DNA of 16,370 nt. Origin: CAZGQY01 sp964528035. GTDB lineage: Bacteria > Pseudomonadota > Gammaproteobacteria > Methylococcales > UBA1147. Position 1 is the first letter of the stretch. Every line of letters starts with the position of its first letter. Positions 7,285 through 15,526 of this stretch are shown here, piece after piece. The notes beneath the pieces were generated by a model, which was given only the letters and a program-made list of their open reading frames with translations, ran no database searches and was not told where the DNA came from. The translations under genes were made by a program, and so were the position numbers. Location: NCBI GenBank assembly GCA_964528035.1, contig CAZGQY010000090.1, forward strand, positions 1 to 16,370, in the 5' to 3' direction.

Positions 7285-8481
7285 ATGCTCGCTTCCGCTG
7301 ACCAGATTTCAAGTCTTAAAAGTGTGTTGTTCGTTGTGCCTTCAATGGTTGGGGCCGGGGTAGAACGGCGGGTTAGTATCCTTGTTAATCATTGGGGAGT
7401 GAATGACTATACTGTTAAATTGGGGTTATTGCGTAAAGAGGGGGATTTTCTCGCGCATATACCCGCATCGATCCTTCACTTTGTGAGTGCTCCACGTTGG
7501 CTGGAGACCTTTTTATATCCACTTACCAGTTTTGTAAATGTCTATAATTTTGTTTTGGCGGTTTACCAAATAAATCAATTAATCAAAAGGTTGCGACCGA
7601 CGATTATAGTAACGTTTACATTGGAAACAACACTTCCAATGTATCTTGTTTGTTTAGTGTATGGTAAGAGTGACACGCGGTGGATCATATCGGAAGACAG
7701 TAATACCTCAAGAGCGACAAATCAGTTTTTCACTGTAAAGATTTTAGAAAGATTTGTATTGTCAATTCTTGGCAGAGTGTACCGCTATGCTGATGCAGTC
7801 ACCTGTGTATCAAATGCGGTCAAAAAAGCTGTTCGGGATCAATATAGAGTTCCACTAAATCGTTTAAGTACGGTTCACAATCCAGTTGATGCGATAGAGG
7901 TTCAGAAAAAAGCGTCGTTAGCTGTAAAGATAGATTATGACTACATATTAGCGGTGGGTCGACTGGTCAAATTAAAACAATTTGATGTATTGATTGAGTC
8001 GTTTGTGAAAGTGAATCCGCAACGGAAGCTAAAGTTAATGATTCTCGGTGAAGGCCCGGAAAGATGCCGTATAGAAAACTTGATTGAAAGCTGTGGTCTG
8101 ACTGGGTCAGTATTGCTTCCAGGTTTCGATGCAAATCCTTGGCGATATATGGCACATGCCAGGATGTTAGTTTTGACCTCCAAAAGTGAGGGATTCGGAA
8201 ATGTTGTTGCAGAGGCAATGACGGTTGGATGTCCTGTCATTGCCACTGCCTGTGGCGGGCCTGAAGATATTATTAGACATCATGAGAATGGGGTTCTGGT
8301 TAAGCCGGACAGTTCGTTGATTGCCAGCGAAATAACCAGATTGTTAGAATTTTCTTCCCAACGAGAGTCAATGATTCAACAGGGACGCAGGGATGCCCTG
8401 CAATACCGCCCGGAAATTATATGTGAACAATTCGTGCAAGTGTTGGACAATCTAGTGGTCTTGTCTGTAAAGGCTGTTTGA
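7285..8481 (+). CDS. family 4 (GT-B) glycosyltransferase
   Basis: A 398-residue protein with the bi-domain GT-B layout. The N-terminal Rossmann half starts SVLFVVPSMVGAGVERRV (about 14-31), where the glycine-rich turn binds the acceptor or donor. The C-terminal half (about 205-395) contains ILAVGRLVKLKQFDVLIE, LMILGEGPER, LPGFDANPW, and the family-4 signature SEGFGNVVAEAM with the EX7E pair, followed by GCPVIATACGGPEDII. The N-terminal and donor-binding segments are intact, so an active NDP-sugar-dependent retaining transferase is expected. Hydrophobic patches suggest inner-membrane association. It is encoded 2 nt after transporter copy 3, so translational coupling is likely. The sugar and acceptor are not identifiable; relatives build O-antigen, capsule or glycolipids. 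No ribosome-binding site is obvious before the ATG. Confidence 0.88.
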   Translation: MLASADQISSLKSVLFVVPSMVGAGVERRVSILVNHWGVNDYTVKLGLLRKEGDFLAHIPASILHFVSAPRWLETFLYPLTSFVNVYNFVLAVYQINQLIKRLRPTIIVTFTLETTLPMYLVCLVYGKSDTRWIISEDSNTSRATNQFFTVKILERFVLSILGRVYRYADAVTCVSNAVKKAVRDQYRVPLNRLSTVHNPVDAIEVQKKASLAVKIDYDYILAVGRLVKLKQFDVLIESFVKVNPQRKLKLMILGEGPERCRIENLIESCGLTGSVLLPGFDANPWRYMAHARMLVLTSKSEGFGNVVAEAMTVGCPVIATACGGPEDIIRHHENGVLVKPDSSLIASEITRLLEFSSQRESMIQQGRRDALQYRPEIICEQFVQVLDNLVVLSVKAV

Positions 8482-8584
8482 ATTTACTTTATCTTGTGGT
8501 GAATTTTATTATCGAGTCGCTTCCCGGATAAAGGAAAAATTGAAGTAATTATTCAGTGCCTATATTGTTGGAGTGTAAGTTATT

Positions 8585-8657
8585 GATTGTTTAGGGTTCT
8601 ACAACACGGGTGTTGCAGCAGAGATTGCAGGGAGGTCGTTACGCATTCCGTACAATC
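8585..8657 (-). repeat. 73-nt structured intergenic repeat, copy B (reverse orientation)
   Basis: On the minus strand it begins GATTGTACGGAATGCGT and ends CCCTAAACAATC. The reverse complement aligns without gaps to copy D with 55 of 73 identities by hand count. The inner hairpin is CTGCAACAC/GTGTTGTAG with one G-U pair. The outer pairing extends into the flanks (TATTGATTGT at 8581-8590 against ACAATCAATA at 8652-8661). Confidence 0.8.
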
Positions 8658-8755
8658 AATAGCTAGGATCCTGATGGCCCCGATTGCTGAGGCTATGCAA
8701 ATTGATATCAATAGGTTGTAGGTTAAAAAAATAAATATTCACATTATTCTGAATA

Positions 8756-8784
8756 TTGAAATTATTATAAATTCCGTCTAATTT
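8756..8784 (+). promoter_or_regulatory. candidate sigma70 promoter upstream of the HDOD gene
   Basis: TTGAAA (8756-8761) and TAATTT (8779-8784) are separated by 17 nt. The surrounding DNA is so AT-rich that chance matches are easy. If real, the transcript would carry repeat copy C in its 5' leader of about 245 nt. Confidence 0.3.
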
Positions 8785-8881
8785 TTATATAAATAGTAGG
8801 ATAAATATTAAGAGGGTTGATTCGGAATGGAACATTTAAAGTAACTATTCTGCGATTATTTTTCTCAAGCTGCAAGCCACA

Positions 8882-8951
8882 GATTGCTCAGGATTCTGCT
8901 ACATAGATGTTACAGCGGAGTCTACATCGGCTTTATGCTTCCCAAACAATC
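8882..8951 (-). repeat. 70-nt structured intergenic repeat, copy C (reverse orientation)
   Basis: Minus-strand reading begins GATTGTTTGGGAAGC and ends TCCTGAGCAATC, aligning to copy D with a 3-nt deletion. All eleven outer positions can pair when G-U pairs are allowed, and CTGTAACAT/ATGTAGCAG forms the inner hairpin with one mismatch. That pairing survives substitution suggests selection on structure. Its minus-strand left flank CCATTGATT matches the CATTGATT before copy D. Confidence 0.75.
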
Positions 8952-9034
8952 AATGGCTTGAACCCTGACCACGAAATTCCCTGATTTGGTGGTTGTTTGA
9001 TTAAAAGTTTCGCTGAGATTTGAAGAGGTCGGTA

Positions 9035-10426
9035 GTGGAAGTACTTTATGGTTTAGCCTTTGGTGTATTTTTGATAGTACTTTTTGGGTGGCTGATTGCA
9101 AAAATACAAACCAATCGGGATCATACTCTGATACAGGGTATGGCCCCAGGTGATTTTGGGGCTCGAAAACGAAAAAAATTTTCTCGCAAGGGGCTGCGTT
9201 CCAAAGATGTAACGCTGGAAACACTAAAAAGCCTGATCCCGATTCGGTCGATTGATGAACGTATTCTGGCGCTCATTCATAAAAAGTCAGAGCCTAAAAA
9301 GTCGGGGTTTGTGCTTTTTGATGAAGGTGATTCCGATAATTCAATTTTGTTTCTTCTGGATGGAGTTGTAGGCATTGAATTTGTGGAAGGTGGTGGCTAT
9401 CGGGTCGAAGCGGGATCTGCAATATCCAGGTTTCCACTTTCAGTTGGACCCATCCATAAATATAGGGCTGTTGCGAAAACGGACGTTCATATTTTACGTG
9501 TTCCGAGTCAATTGACCAGTATGAGTACTTGTGAAAAATCGGTATACAGAAGTTCTAAAGAAGTTGCCCGGTTGAAAATACCAGCAGAATTAAAGCTAAG
9601 TGGATTAGTTCATACGTTTTGCCAGCACGTCGCGAATGACGAGCTTCAATTGCCGTCGTTTCCGGATGTGGCATTAAAACTGAGGCAAGCGATACGCAAA
9701 GATGTGAGCGTTGCAGATGCGGTGAAAATTATTCAAATGGATCCAAGCATTGCCGCAAAACTTATACAGGTCGCTAACAGCCCTTTTTACATGACCGAAA
9801 TTCCAGCTATTCATTGTAAGGAAGCGGTCAACCGAATCGGCTTAATTGCGACTCGTGAAATAGTAACCAGCATTTGCCTGCATCAGGTCTTTCAGGCCAA
9901 ACATCCCCGAATAAAAAAGTTCCTGGCTGATCTTTGGCAGTCCAGTATAGGATTATCCAGCCTGTGTTACGTGCTTGCATCGAAAACCACCAGGATTGAT
10001 CCGGATCAGGCGCTACTGGCAGGCCTGATGTGTGATATCGGTATTATTCCATTCCTGACTTTTGCAGAAGGATTTCCAGATGAGTTGTTTGAATCAGACG
10101 AGTTGGATAAAGCGATCCCGTATCTAAGAGGGCCGATAGGCAGTCTGGTATTAAAAAGATGGAAATTTCGGCAGGAGATGGTGAAAATTCCCGTTATGGC
10201 TGAAGAATGGTTTCATGATAGTGGGCCACAATTGACGATTTGCGATATTGTCAGGTTGGCGAAATTACACAGTTATATAGGCTCCAAAAGACAATCGGAG
10301 CTCCCCCCAATTAATACGATACCCGCTTATTCAAAATTGGATAATGTCAGGTTGTCTCCCGAATTGTCTCTGGCGTTACTGAACGATGCTCAAGAGCAGG
10401 TGGGTGCAGTTAAAAGTTTCTTTTAG
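9035..10426 (+). CDS. membrane-anchored cNMP-binding-like/HDOD domain signalling protein
   Basis: A 463-residue protein in three parts. A single N-terminal hydrophobic helix (about 4-21) anchors it in the inner membrane. Residues of about 65-160 look like a cyclic-nucleotide-binding beta-barrel (FDEGDSDNSILFLLDGVVGIE, then AGSAISRFPL and VHILRVPS), although the usual phosphate-binding cassette is not obvious. Residues of about 190-380 form an HDOD domain: LPSFPDVALKLRQAI, IIQMDPSIAAKLIQVANSPF, EAVNRIGLIATREIV, and LAGLMCDIGIIPFL, where the family's HD-like pair reads C-D. HDOD proteins act as non-catalytic regulators or scaffolds in second-messenger, motility and stress pathways. I chose GTG at 9035 because GAGG (9025-9028) lies 6 nt before it; the upstream in-frame TTG at 9020 adds five residues. 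It is alone on its strand and converges with the deacetylase gene. Confidence 0.8.
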   Translation: MEVLYGLAFGVFLIVLFGWLIAKIQTNRDHTLIQGMAPGDFGARKRKKFSRKGLRSKDVTLETLKSLIPIRSIDERILALIHKKSEPKKSGFVLFDEGDSDNSILFLLDGVVGIEFVEGGGYRVEAGSAISRFPLSVGPIHKYRAVAKTDVHILRVPSQLTSMSTCEKSVYRSSKEVARLKIPAELKLSGLVHTFCQHVANDELQLPSFPDVALKLRQAIRKDVSVADAVKIIQMDPSIAAKLIQVANSPFYMTEIPAIHCKEAVNRIGLIATREIVTSICLHQVFQAKHPRIKKFLADLWQSSIGLSSLCYVLASKTTRIDPDQALLAGLMCDIGIIPFLTFAEGFPDELFESDELDKAIPYLRGPIGSLVLKRWKFRQEMVKIPVMAEEWFHDSGPQLTICDIVRLAKLHSYIGSKRQSELPPINTIPAYSKLDNVRLSPELSLALLNDAQEQVGAVKSFF

Positions 10427-10472
10427 CCTGCTTTCTATTTTGTCATAGTTCCTGAACTTACAGAATGCCCAT

Positions 10473-11249
10473 CTAAAAATACATATTTTTAATTTTCAAT
10501 GGTGGTTTGATCGCATCGCAAACCAACTGAGTCCACGAGTGTGAGGAGGCTGACCATTCGAGGATATTTCTAAACAGTGCCGGAGATTCGACCAAAAATC
10601 GTCCGCACTCGTATCTGGGTGTGTCCTCCGTATAATATGCTGGCATCGTCGTGCATGCAGCTTGATAGCCAGCGCGCTGGATATGATTCAGTACTGAACG
10701 ATTATATCGACCTTTTGGATAGCAAAATGTATGAACAGGAGCGTTTAATTCGTCTTGCAGGCGGCTTTTTGATTCGCTGATTTCTCGATTCAACTGTTTG
10801 TCCGGAATTTTGTTCAGGGAGGGGTGTGTCATACTATGACAGCCAATTTCCATGCCGCTTTGATGCAGTTGTCTGCGGTGATGCGCTTTCATACTGGGGA
10901 ATGGAATCGTAAATCCGTTTTTTCTGAAATCACTCCATTGGCTTGTTTTCGGATTCACCCATCGGGTGATGTAGTCGAATCCGGGTATCACGAAAAATGT
11001 AGCCTTGAAGTTAAAATCTTCCAGTATGGGTACAGCGTTCTCGTAATTGTCCAGGAGTCCGTCGTCAAAGGATAATACCAAAGGCTTACAGTCGGTGTTT
11101 GGATTCAGGGAGATTAATTCGGAGAAGGTAACAGGGGTGAAGTCCAGTTCTTTAATCACTGCGAGGTGTTCCCTGAATATGTTTGATGGCAAAGTCTCAG
11201 GGCCCTGATTACCGACGGAATGGTAATAAAAAATTGGCGCTTTTATCAT
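10473..11249 (-). CDS. NodB-type polysaccharide deacetylase (CE4 family)
   Basis: A 258-residue protein with the NodB catalytic fold. Motif 1 is LSFDDG (59-64) with the general-base and metal aspartates; motif 2 is HSMTH (138-142) with both metal histidines; motif 3 is YPKGRYN (177-183). The early FYYHSV segment (7-12) is typical of the subgroup acting on envelope sugars. The metal triad is complete, so N- or O-deacetylase activity is plausible. There is no signal peptide, so action on a cytoplasmic or lipid-linked intermediate is more likely than on finished peptidoglycan. It is the last gene of a minus-strand series, 67 nt after the inositol phosphate synthase gene, with AAGG upstream of the start. 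In this context it may modify an inositol- or amino-sugar-containing lipid headgroup; that is inference. Confidence 0.85.
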   Translation of the reverse strand: MIKAPIFYYHSVGNQGPETLPSNIFREHLAVIKELDFTPVTFSELISLNPNTDCKPLVLSFDDGLLDNYENAVPILEDFNFKATFFVIPGFDYITRWVNPKTSQWSDFRKNGFTIPFPSMKAHHRRQLHQSGMEIGCHSMTHPSLNKIPDKQLNREISESKSRLQDELNAPVHTFCYPKGRYNRSVLNHIQRAGYQAACTTMPAYYTEDTPRYECGRFLVESPALFRNILEWSASSHSWTQLVCDAIKPPLKIKNMYF

Positions 11250-11316
11250 GGTGCCTTATCGATCCACAGCTTCATAATCGCGGCTCATGTCATGTGCACT
11301 CAATTGTCCGAAACCC

Positions 11317-12465
11317 TTACATGGTTTTCTTGCGATCAGTGAATAATGTGGAGACGTTTTGGGTGTTGGGTGTTTCTTGATTGATAAATTCCTCTAACAA
11401 CCGGTAGGCTTCGTCGTCAGTAAACTGCTTAGGTGGATGTTTGCAAAAATAAGCGGATGGCCCGAGCAGAGGGCCTCCAATTTTTTGATTCAATGCCAAT
11501 TTCGCACAGCGAATGGCGTCTATAGCCACCCCTGCTGAATTAGGAGAATCCTCAACAGACAGTCTTAGTTCCAGATTCATGGGGACATCGCCAAATAAAT
11601 TGCCTTCCATACGGATGAAACACAGTTTATTGTCCTTTTGCCAGGGCACGTAATCACTTGGGCCAACATGAATATCTTTTTGATCCAGGCGTTCAGAGGT
11701 TACGGACTGTACAGCTTCAGTTTTGGATGTTTTTTTAGACGCAAGCCGGTGGCGGTTTAACATATTCAAAAAATCAGTATTTCCACCGGTGTTTAGCTGA
11801 TAAGTACGCTCAAGTGTAACTCCACGCTTTTTAAACAAATCTGTCAGCATTCTATGAGTGATTGTAGCGCCTAGCTGAGCCTTGATATCATCGCCAATAA
11901 TCGGGATACCTGCAGTCTCGAAACGCTTTGCCCATATAGGGTCGCTGGCGATAAATACCGGTATATTGTTGACAAAAGCGATTCCTGCCTCCAGGGCACA
12001 TTCAGCATAAAAACGCGTGGCTTGCTCTGATCCTACAGGTAGGTAGTTCATTAATACTTCAGTATTCGATTCTTTCAATAACTCAACGACCTGTTCTTTA
12101 TTCGGTTCACACAAACTGGATAACAGGAAGGTGGAATTGTCATCATAGTCCTGCATGTGTTCCGAGCAACCATCCAGAATTTTACCCATTTGTACGGTAA
12201 TTCCGGATTCTGGGATGTCGGGGCAGAATACAGTGGTGCAGTTCGGTTTTGCGAATATTGCCTGGGAAATATCACTTCCAACTTTACGTTTGTCGATGTC
12301 AAATGCTGCGACGACTTCAATATCCGAGGGTGTGTAGCCATTTATTGCCCAATGCATTAACCCCGTAGCTGAATTTTTATCTTTGTTTTTATAATACTGG
12401 AGTCCCTGAACCAGAGAACTCGCACAATTTCCTACTCCGATTATTGCAATTCTTATTTTTTTCAT
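11317..12465 (-). CDS. ino1: myo-inositol-1-phosphate synthase
   Basis: A 382-residue member of the prokaryotic inositol-3-phosphate synthase family, converting glucose 6-phosphate to inositol phosphate with NAD+ in the cytoplasm. The NAD-binding start IIGVGNCASSLVQG (8-21) is clear. NYLPVGSEQATRFYA, NNIPVFIASDPIW, GDDIKAQLGATITHR, LNTGGNTDFLNM with the following RHRLASKKTSKT, VGPSDYVPWQKD and VEDSPNSAGVAIDAIR are characteristic in order and spacing, so the active site appears complete. The length matches the short archaeal/actinobacterial type rather than the yeast enzyme of about 530 residues. It lies between mprF and the deacetylase on one strand, but a 307-nt gap with its own promoter-like site suggests separate initiation from mprF. 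Inositol phosphate could feed phosphatidylinositol-type lipids or a solute; this is unusual for a gammaproteobacterium and may reflect transfer. Confidence 0.93.
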   Translation of the reverse strand: MKKIRIAIIGVGNCASSLVQGLQYYKNKDKNSATGLMHWAINGYTPSDIEVVAAFDIDKRKVGSDISQAIFAKPNCTTVFCPDIPESGITVQMGKILDGCSEHMQDYDDNSTFLLSSLCEPNKEQVVELLKESNTEVLMNYLPVGSEQATRFYAECALEAGIAFVNNIPVFIASDPIWAKRFETAGIPIIGDDIKAQLGATITHRMLTDLFKKRGVTLERTYQLNTGGNTDFLNMLNRHRLASKKTSKTEAVQSVTSERLDQKDIHVGPSDYVPWQKDNKLCFIRMEGNLFGDVPMNLELRLSVEDSPNSAGVAIDAIRCAKLALNQKIGGPLLGPSAYFCKHPPKQFTDDEAYRLLEEFINQETPNTQNVSTLFTDRKKTM

Positions 12466-12500
12466 TGTAGATAATTTTTATTCTGCTTTATTTAATACGC

Positions 12501-12528
12501 AATGTATCAGAATAATTCTGATTCTCAA
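12501..12528 (-). promoter_or_regulatory. promoter with palindromic spacer upstream of ino1
   Basis: Read on the minus strand: TTGAGA (12528-12523), then a perfect 15-nt palindrome TCAGAATTATTCTGA (12521-12507), then TACATT (12506-12501) preceded by TGA as an extended -10. The spacer is 16 nt. The palindrome fills the spacer almost exactly, the position of a spacer-binding activator or a repressor. The predicted transcript leader is about 30 nt. Both boxes match the consensus only partly. Confidence 0.4.
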
Positions 12529-12748
12529 AGGATTGTATCTGTTCTATTCCTGTATAGATGCCTGGTGTAAATTAGTAGCGCTTTTTTATTGTTATTTACA
12601 ACCAAAATTGGTAGGCGCGGGGTTGCTCTTGGTTATGGTTTTGAGAGCTTAACCAGAGTATGCAAATTATTGATTACTTAGAAAAAGTAGACTAAATGTT
12701 GGGAAAGAAGTTGTAGAGGAACCGGATTGTGTGTGTAAGAAAATAATG

Positions 12749-12774
12749 AATCAACCCCTAAGCGGGTAGTGATT
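12749..12774 (-). terminator. weak terminator-like hairpin at the end of mprF
   Basis: On the minus strand, AATCA and ACCC pair with GGGT and TGATT around a 6-nt loop with a 2-nt bulge, overlapping the mprF stop codon. It is followed by CATTATTTTCTT, T-rich rather than a pure T-run. The remaining intergenic DNA (12529-12748) shows no gene and no further clear structure. Confidence 0.35.
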
Positions 12775-15349
12775 ATGTCTTTTGATCGGTTGTTTGTGTG
12801 TTTACTTCGCATTGTGAAATGAGTTTGCCAATATCCCGCAGGATGCGCGGGGTTTTAGCGCCGCCTGGTGAAATAATATATTTTGGAAGCCAGGCCGGGT
12901 GGTATTTTTCATCTTCATTGCGAAAATCGTCGATGCTGTTGCTCTGGCTTCCACTCTGCTTATACATCAAGTCGCCGACCCTATGCCATAGTGGAGATAG
13001 CGGGTGGTCATTTAATCCAGGGAGGGGAGCGACGCCAAGATTGTAGTTTTGGTAGCCCTGTTGTTTTCCCCAAAGCATCGCTTCAATGTTTAGATAGTCC
13101 ATTATCTCGATGGGAGCCTGTTCGTGAAATCGCAATAAATCCAGTCCCAATTCCAGTTTTTCCGAAGTTGTCCAAATTAACGCAAAGGCGACTGGTTTTT
13201 TATCATGAGTTGCAATAATACAGGAAAATTTTTCGACATAGTCTGAGGCAAAGAATCCTCTGGAAAATCCCATTTCCTTGATATTTTTTGATTTTAACCA
13301 AGACTTAGAGATTTTTTCTAAATCAGGCATGAATTTTTTCAATTGCGTGCCCCCGACGACCTCGACTCGTATTCCCTGGTTTATTACTTTTTTACGAACT
13401 TCAAATAAATCATTGTGCATTTCCTCCTTCAATGAAAAATTTTCAAGTGGCATCACAGCTTCGTCACCGATTCGTTCGATGGATAAATTGAGTTCGTCGT
13501 ATTCGGATAAATTGCGTTCATTGACCATGTAGAACACGGGCTGTGCACTATATCGATCACACAAACCTCGAAATGACCAGATAAGGTCTGAATATTCATC
13601 CTTGGAGCCAATCGGATCACCCAGCGCGATCCAGCTTTTTCCCTGAACCTGATACATGATGAATGAATTGCCGGAGTGACTGAATAGAATCCGTTTATCA
13701 CCCAGGTAGGCAAGGTTTGCCAGAAGATTAGATTCCTTGATAATAATCTGATGAATACGATCCATAATGATTGCTTCCGGCAATTCAGGGAGTGGGTCGG
13801 GTCGAAGCAGGTTGATATATGTGACGATGCCACTGATTCCAAAGACAGCAATTAGTGATCTCAAAAACCGACCGTAATCATCGTCGTAGGAAAAGGATAA
13901 CCACAAAGAATTTGAATACGGAATGTCTTTGAACGAAAAAAGTCCCAGCCAGATCGTGACCGAAAGAATAATCGAAAGTAGAGAAACCCATTCGACCGGA
14001 AATCCTTCTTCAAATAGGGTTGCACTACGATGAAACTCTGAGCGTGTGTACCAAAGCAATGCCAGTATTGTTCCAAGGGCGATGGCTTCGCTGTAACCCA
14101 ACCCTTTTATCAGGGATGTGATGATTCCAATGAAAAGAAGTTTTAGAGTCAGGTTGAATGTTGAGGTGAGTCTGCGAGAAATTCCTCGAGCTGTGATCAA
14201 CAAGCCTATTCCAGCCGCTGCACCAGTCAGGTGGGCGATCTCTACGAAAATCAAAGGAATCCAAAGGGCCGATTGGTTACGATCAAAGCCTGCTGGTATA
14301 CAGCCCGAAAACAACAGAATGACACCGGCCAACAGGATAATAAGGGACATCAGGTGTGGTCCGATTTCATCCAGTACATCCAGCGTCGAGTCGTGAATCT
14401 CTTCAAGCCGGTGTTTTTGTCGTTCAGCTTCGTGATAAACCAGCAGTAATGCGGCGATACCTAAAGGCGTGAGGTAATAGATACAGCGAAATAGAAGGAT
14501 AGAACCCAGCAACGCAGCTGGAGAAATTTCCGGAAGACCCAGTAGTATAACGGATTCAAACACACCGATACCGCCGGGTACATTGCTGGCGCTGCCCGCA
14601 ATCAGAGCCATGGCAAACACACCCAGAAATCCCATATAAGCGACATTTGTATTTTCCGGGAGCAACACAAAAATTAAGGTGGCGACCAGAGACAGGTTAG
14701 TGGTTGCCAGAACGATTTGAGCGGCCACGGTTTTCGCTCCCGGCATTCTAAATGTCCAGTTCTGGCTGCGGAATGTAATTGGGCGAAACATCGAATACAC
14801 GATGTAGCCACCGATTAAGCTGAGTAACACAATGCTGACAGATTTGAGATAGCTAGCCGGAATAGGGATGCCTTCAGGTGAAAAATCACCGGATCCCATT
14901 AGCATGGCTATGGAAAATACGAAGCTCATACCAAGAATGGTGGTCAATGCGCACATGGTACTTACACCGGCAATATCCAGTGCTGTAAGGCCTACAGGTG
15001 AATAGATTCGATATCGGAGCGAGGTACCAGTGAGGATGGCAAATCCGATATTATTGCCAAAAGTTGATGCCAGAAAAGCAGACAAAGCGGCTCGCGAATA
15101 CGGAATGCGACGCTGGATATGCCTAAGAGCCACGACGTCATAACCGGTCACTATAAAATAACTTACTGTAGTAATCGCAAACCCCAGTAACAGTGAGGAG
15201 TAGGATAATTCTTGTACGGTCGAAGTAACGTCAGAAAAACTGATTGTCTGTAAAGTGTTGTACATAACCGATAGCGCGACGCAAACGATGATCACACTTA
15301 GTAGTGCACCAATATGGCCGAAAAGTTTCTTCCCGAGTTGGCTGGTCAT
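12773..15349 (-). CDS. mprF: MprF-like bifunctional aminoacyl-phosphatidylglycerol synthase/flippase
   Basis: An 858-residue inner-membrane protein of the expected MprF length. Its N-terminal two-thirds carry many hydrophobic helices, including the flippase-type region with TVSYFIVTGYDVVALRHI, TFGNNIGFAILTGTSLRYR and GSASNVPGGIGVFESVIL (about 40-270). The cytoplasmic C-terminal synthase domain (DUF2156/GNAT-like, about 560-830) includes WIALGDPIGSKDEYSDLIW, KSWLKSKNIKEMGFSRGFF, YQNYNLGVAPLPGL and WHRVGDLMYK. MprF moves an amino acid from aminoacyl-tRNA to phosphatidylglycerol and flips the product, lowering surface charge. Amino-acid and lipid specificity cannot be read from the sequence. It is the first gene of the minus-strand run containing inositol phosphate synthase and a deacetylase, and divergent from the FkbM-type gene. 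AAGG lies only 1 nt before the ATG, so initiation at 15349 is not well supported by a ribosome-binding site. Confidence 0.9.
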   Translation of the reverse strand: MTSQLGKKLFGHIGALLSVIIVCVALSVMYNTLQTISFSDVTSTVQELSYSSLLLGFAITTVSYFIVTGYDVVALRHIQRRIPYSRAALSAFLASTFGNNIGFAILTGTSLRYRIYSPVGLTALDIAGVSTMCALTTILGMSFVFSIAMLMGSGDFSPEGIPIPASYLKSVSIVLLSLIGGYIVYSMFRPITFRSQNWTFRMPGAKTVAAQIVLATTNLSLVATLIFVLLPENTNVAYMGFLGVFAMALIAGSASNVPGGIGVFESVILLGLPEISPAALLGSILLFRCIYYLTPLGIAALLLVYHEAERQKHRLEEIHDSTLDVLDEIGPHLMSLIILLAGVILLFSGCIPAGFDRNQSALWIPLIFVEIAHLTGAAAGIGLLITARGISRRLTSTFNLTLKLLFIGIITSLIKGLGYSEAIALGTILALLWYTRSEFHRSATLFEEGFPVEWVSLLSIILSVTIWLGLFSFKDIPYSNSLWLSFSYDDDYGRFLRSLIAVFGISGIVTYINLLRPDPLPELPEAIIMDRIHQIIIKESNLLANLAYLGDKRILFSHSGNSFIMYQVQGKSWIALGDPIGSKDEYSDLIWSFRGLCDRYSAQPVFYMVNERNLSEYDELNLSIERIGDEAVMPLENFSLKEEMHNDLFEVRKKVINQGIRVEVVGGTQLKKFMPDLEKISKSWLKSKNIKEMGFSRGFFASDYVEKFSCIIATHDKKPVAFALIWTTSEKLELGLDLLRFHEQAPIEIMDYLNIEAMLWGKQQGYQNYNLGVAPLPGLNDHPLSPLWHRVGDLMYKQSGSQSNSIDDFRNEDEKYHPAWLPKYIISPGGAKTPRILRDIGKLISQCEVNTQTTDQKT

Positions 15350-15526
15350 ACCTTATACAGTAGCTTATCTTTCGCCAAGCTCCAGAAAAAATACCGTAGT
15401 TAATTTCAATGACTGAAAATTGGTGGTTGTAATTTTAGATTTATCAAGTCTGGTAAAAGTTTGAGTTTGATAATTGTTCCGAAGTATTATGGCGCTCGAT
15501 TGGATTTTACTGACGGGTTTTTATTG

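Larger units (their letters stand above)
8482..9034. other. 553-nt AT-rich non-coding spacer with two repeats
   Basis: There is no supported gene. It contains repeat copies B and C (8585-8657, 8882-8951), a 12-nt perfect palindrome ATTGATATCAAT (8701-8712), an inverted repeat AATATTC/GAATATT (8734-8757), and a promoter candidate at 8756-8784. The middle part (8720-8810) is extremely AT-rich. No terminator with a T-run was found after the glycosyltransferase gene. Confidence 0.6.

Noticed and set aside
10447..10458. AGTTC/GAACT short palindrome as a terminator between convergent genes
   Set aside because: Only 5-bp arms with a 2-nt loop and no T-run.
13453..13851. Minus-strand open frame of 132 codons and other open frames inside the mprF region
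   Set aside because: Shadow frames of the 858-residue MprF-like gene.
15465..15490. TTGATA and TATTAT as a promoter for the FkbM-type gene
   Set aside because: Only 12 nt between the boxes, too short for sigma70.
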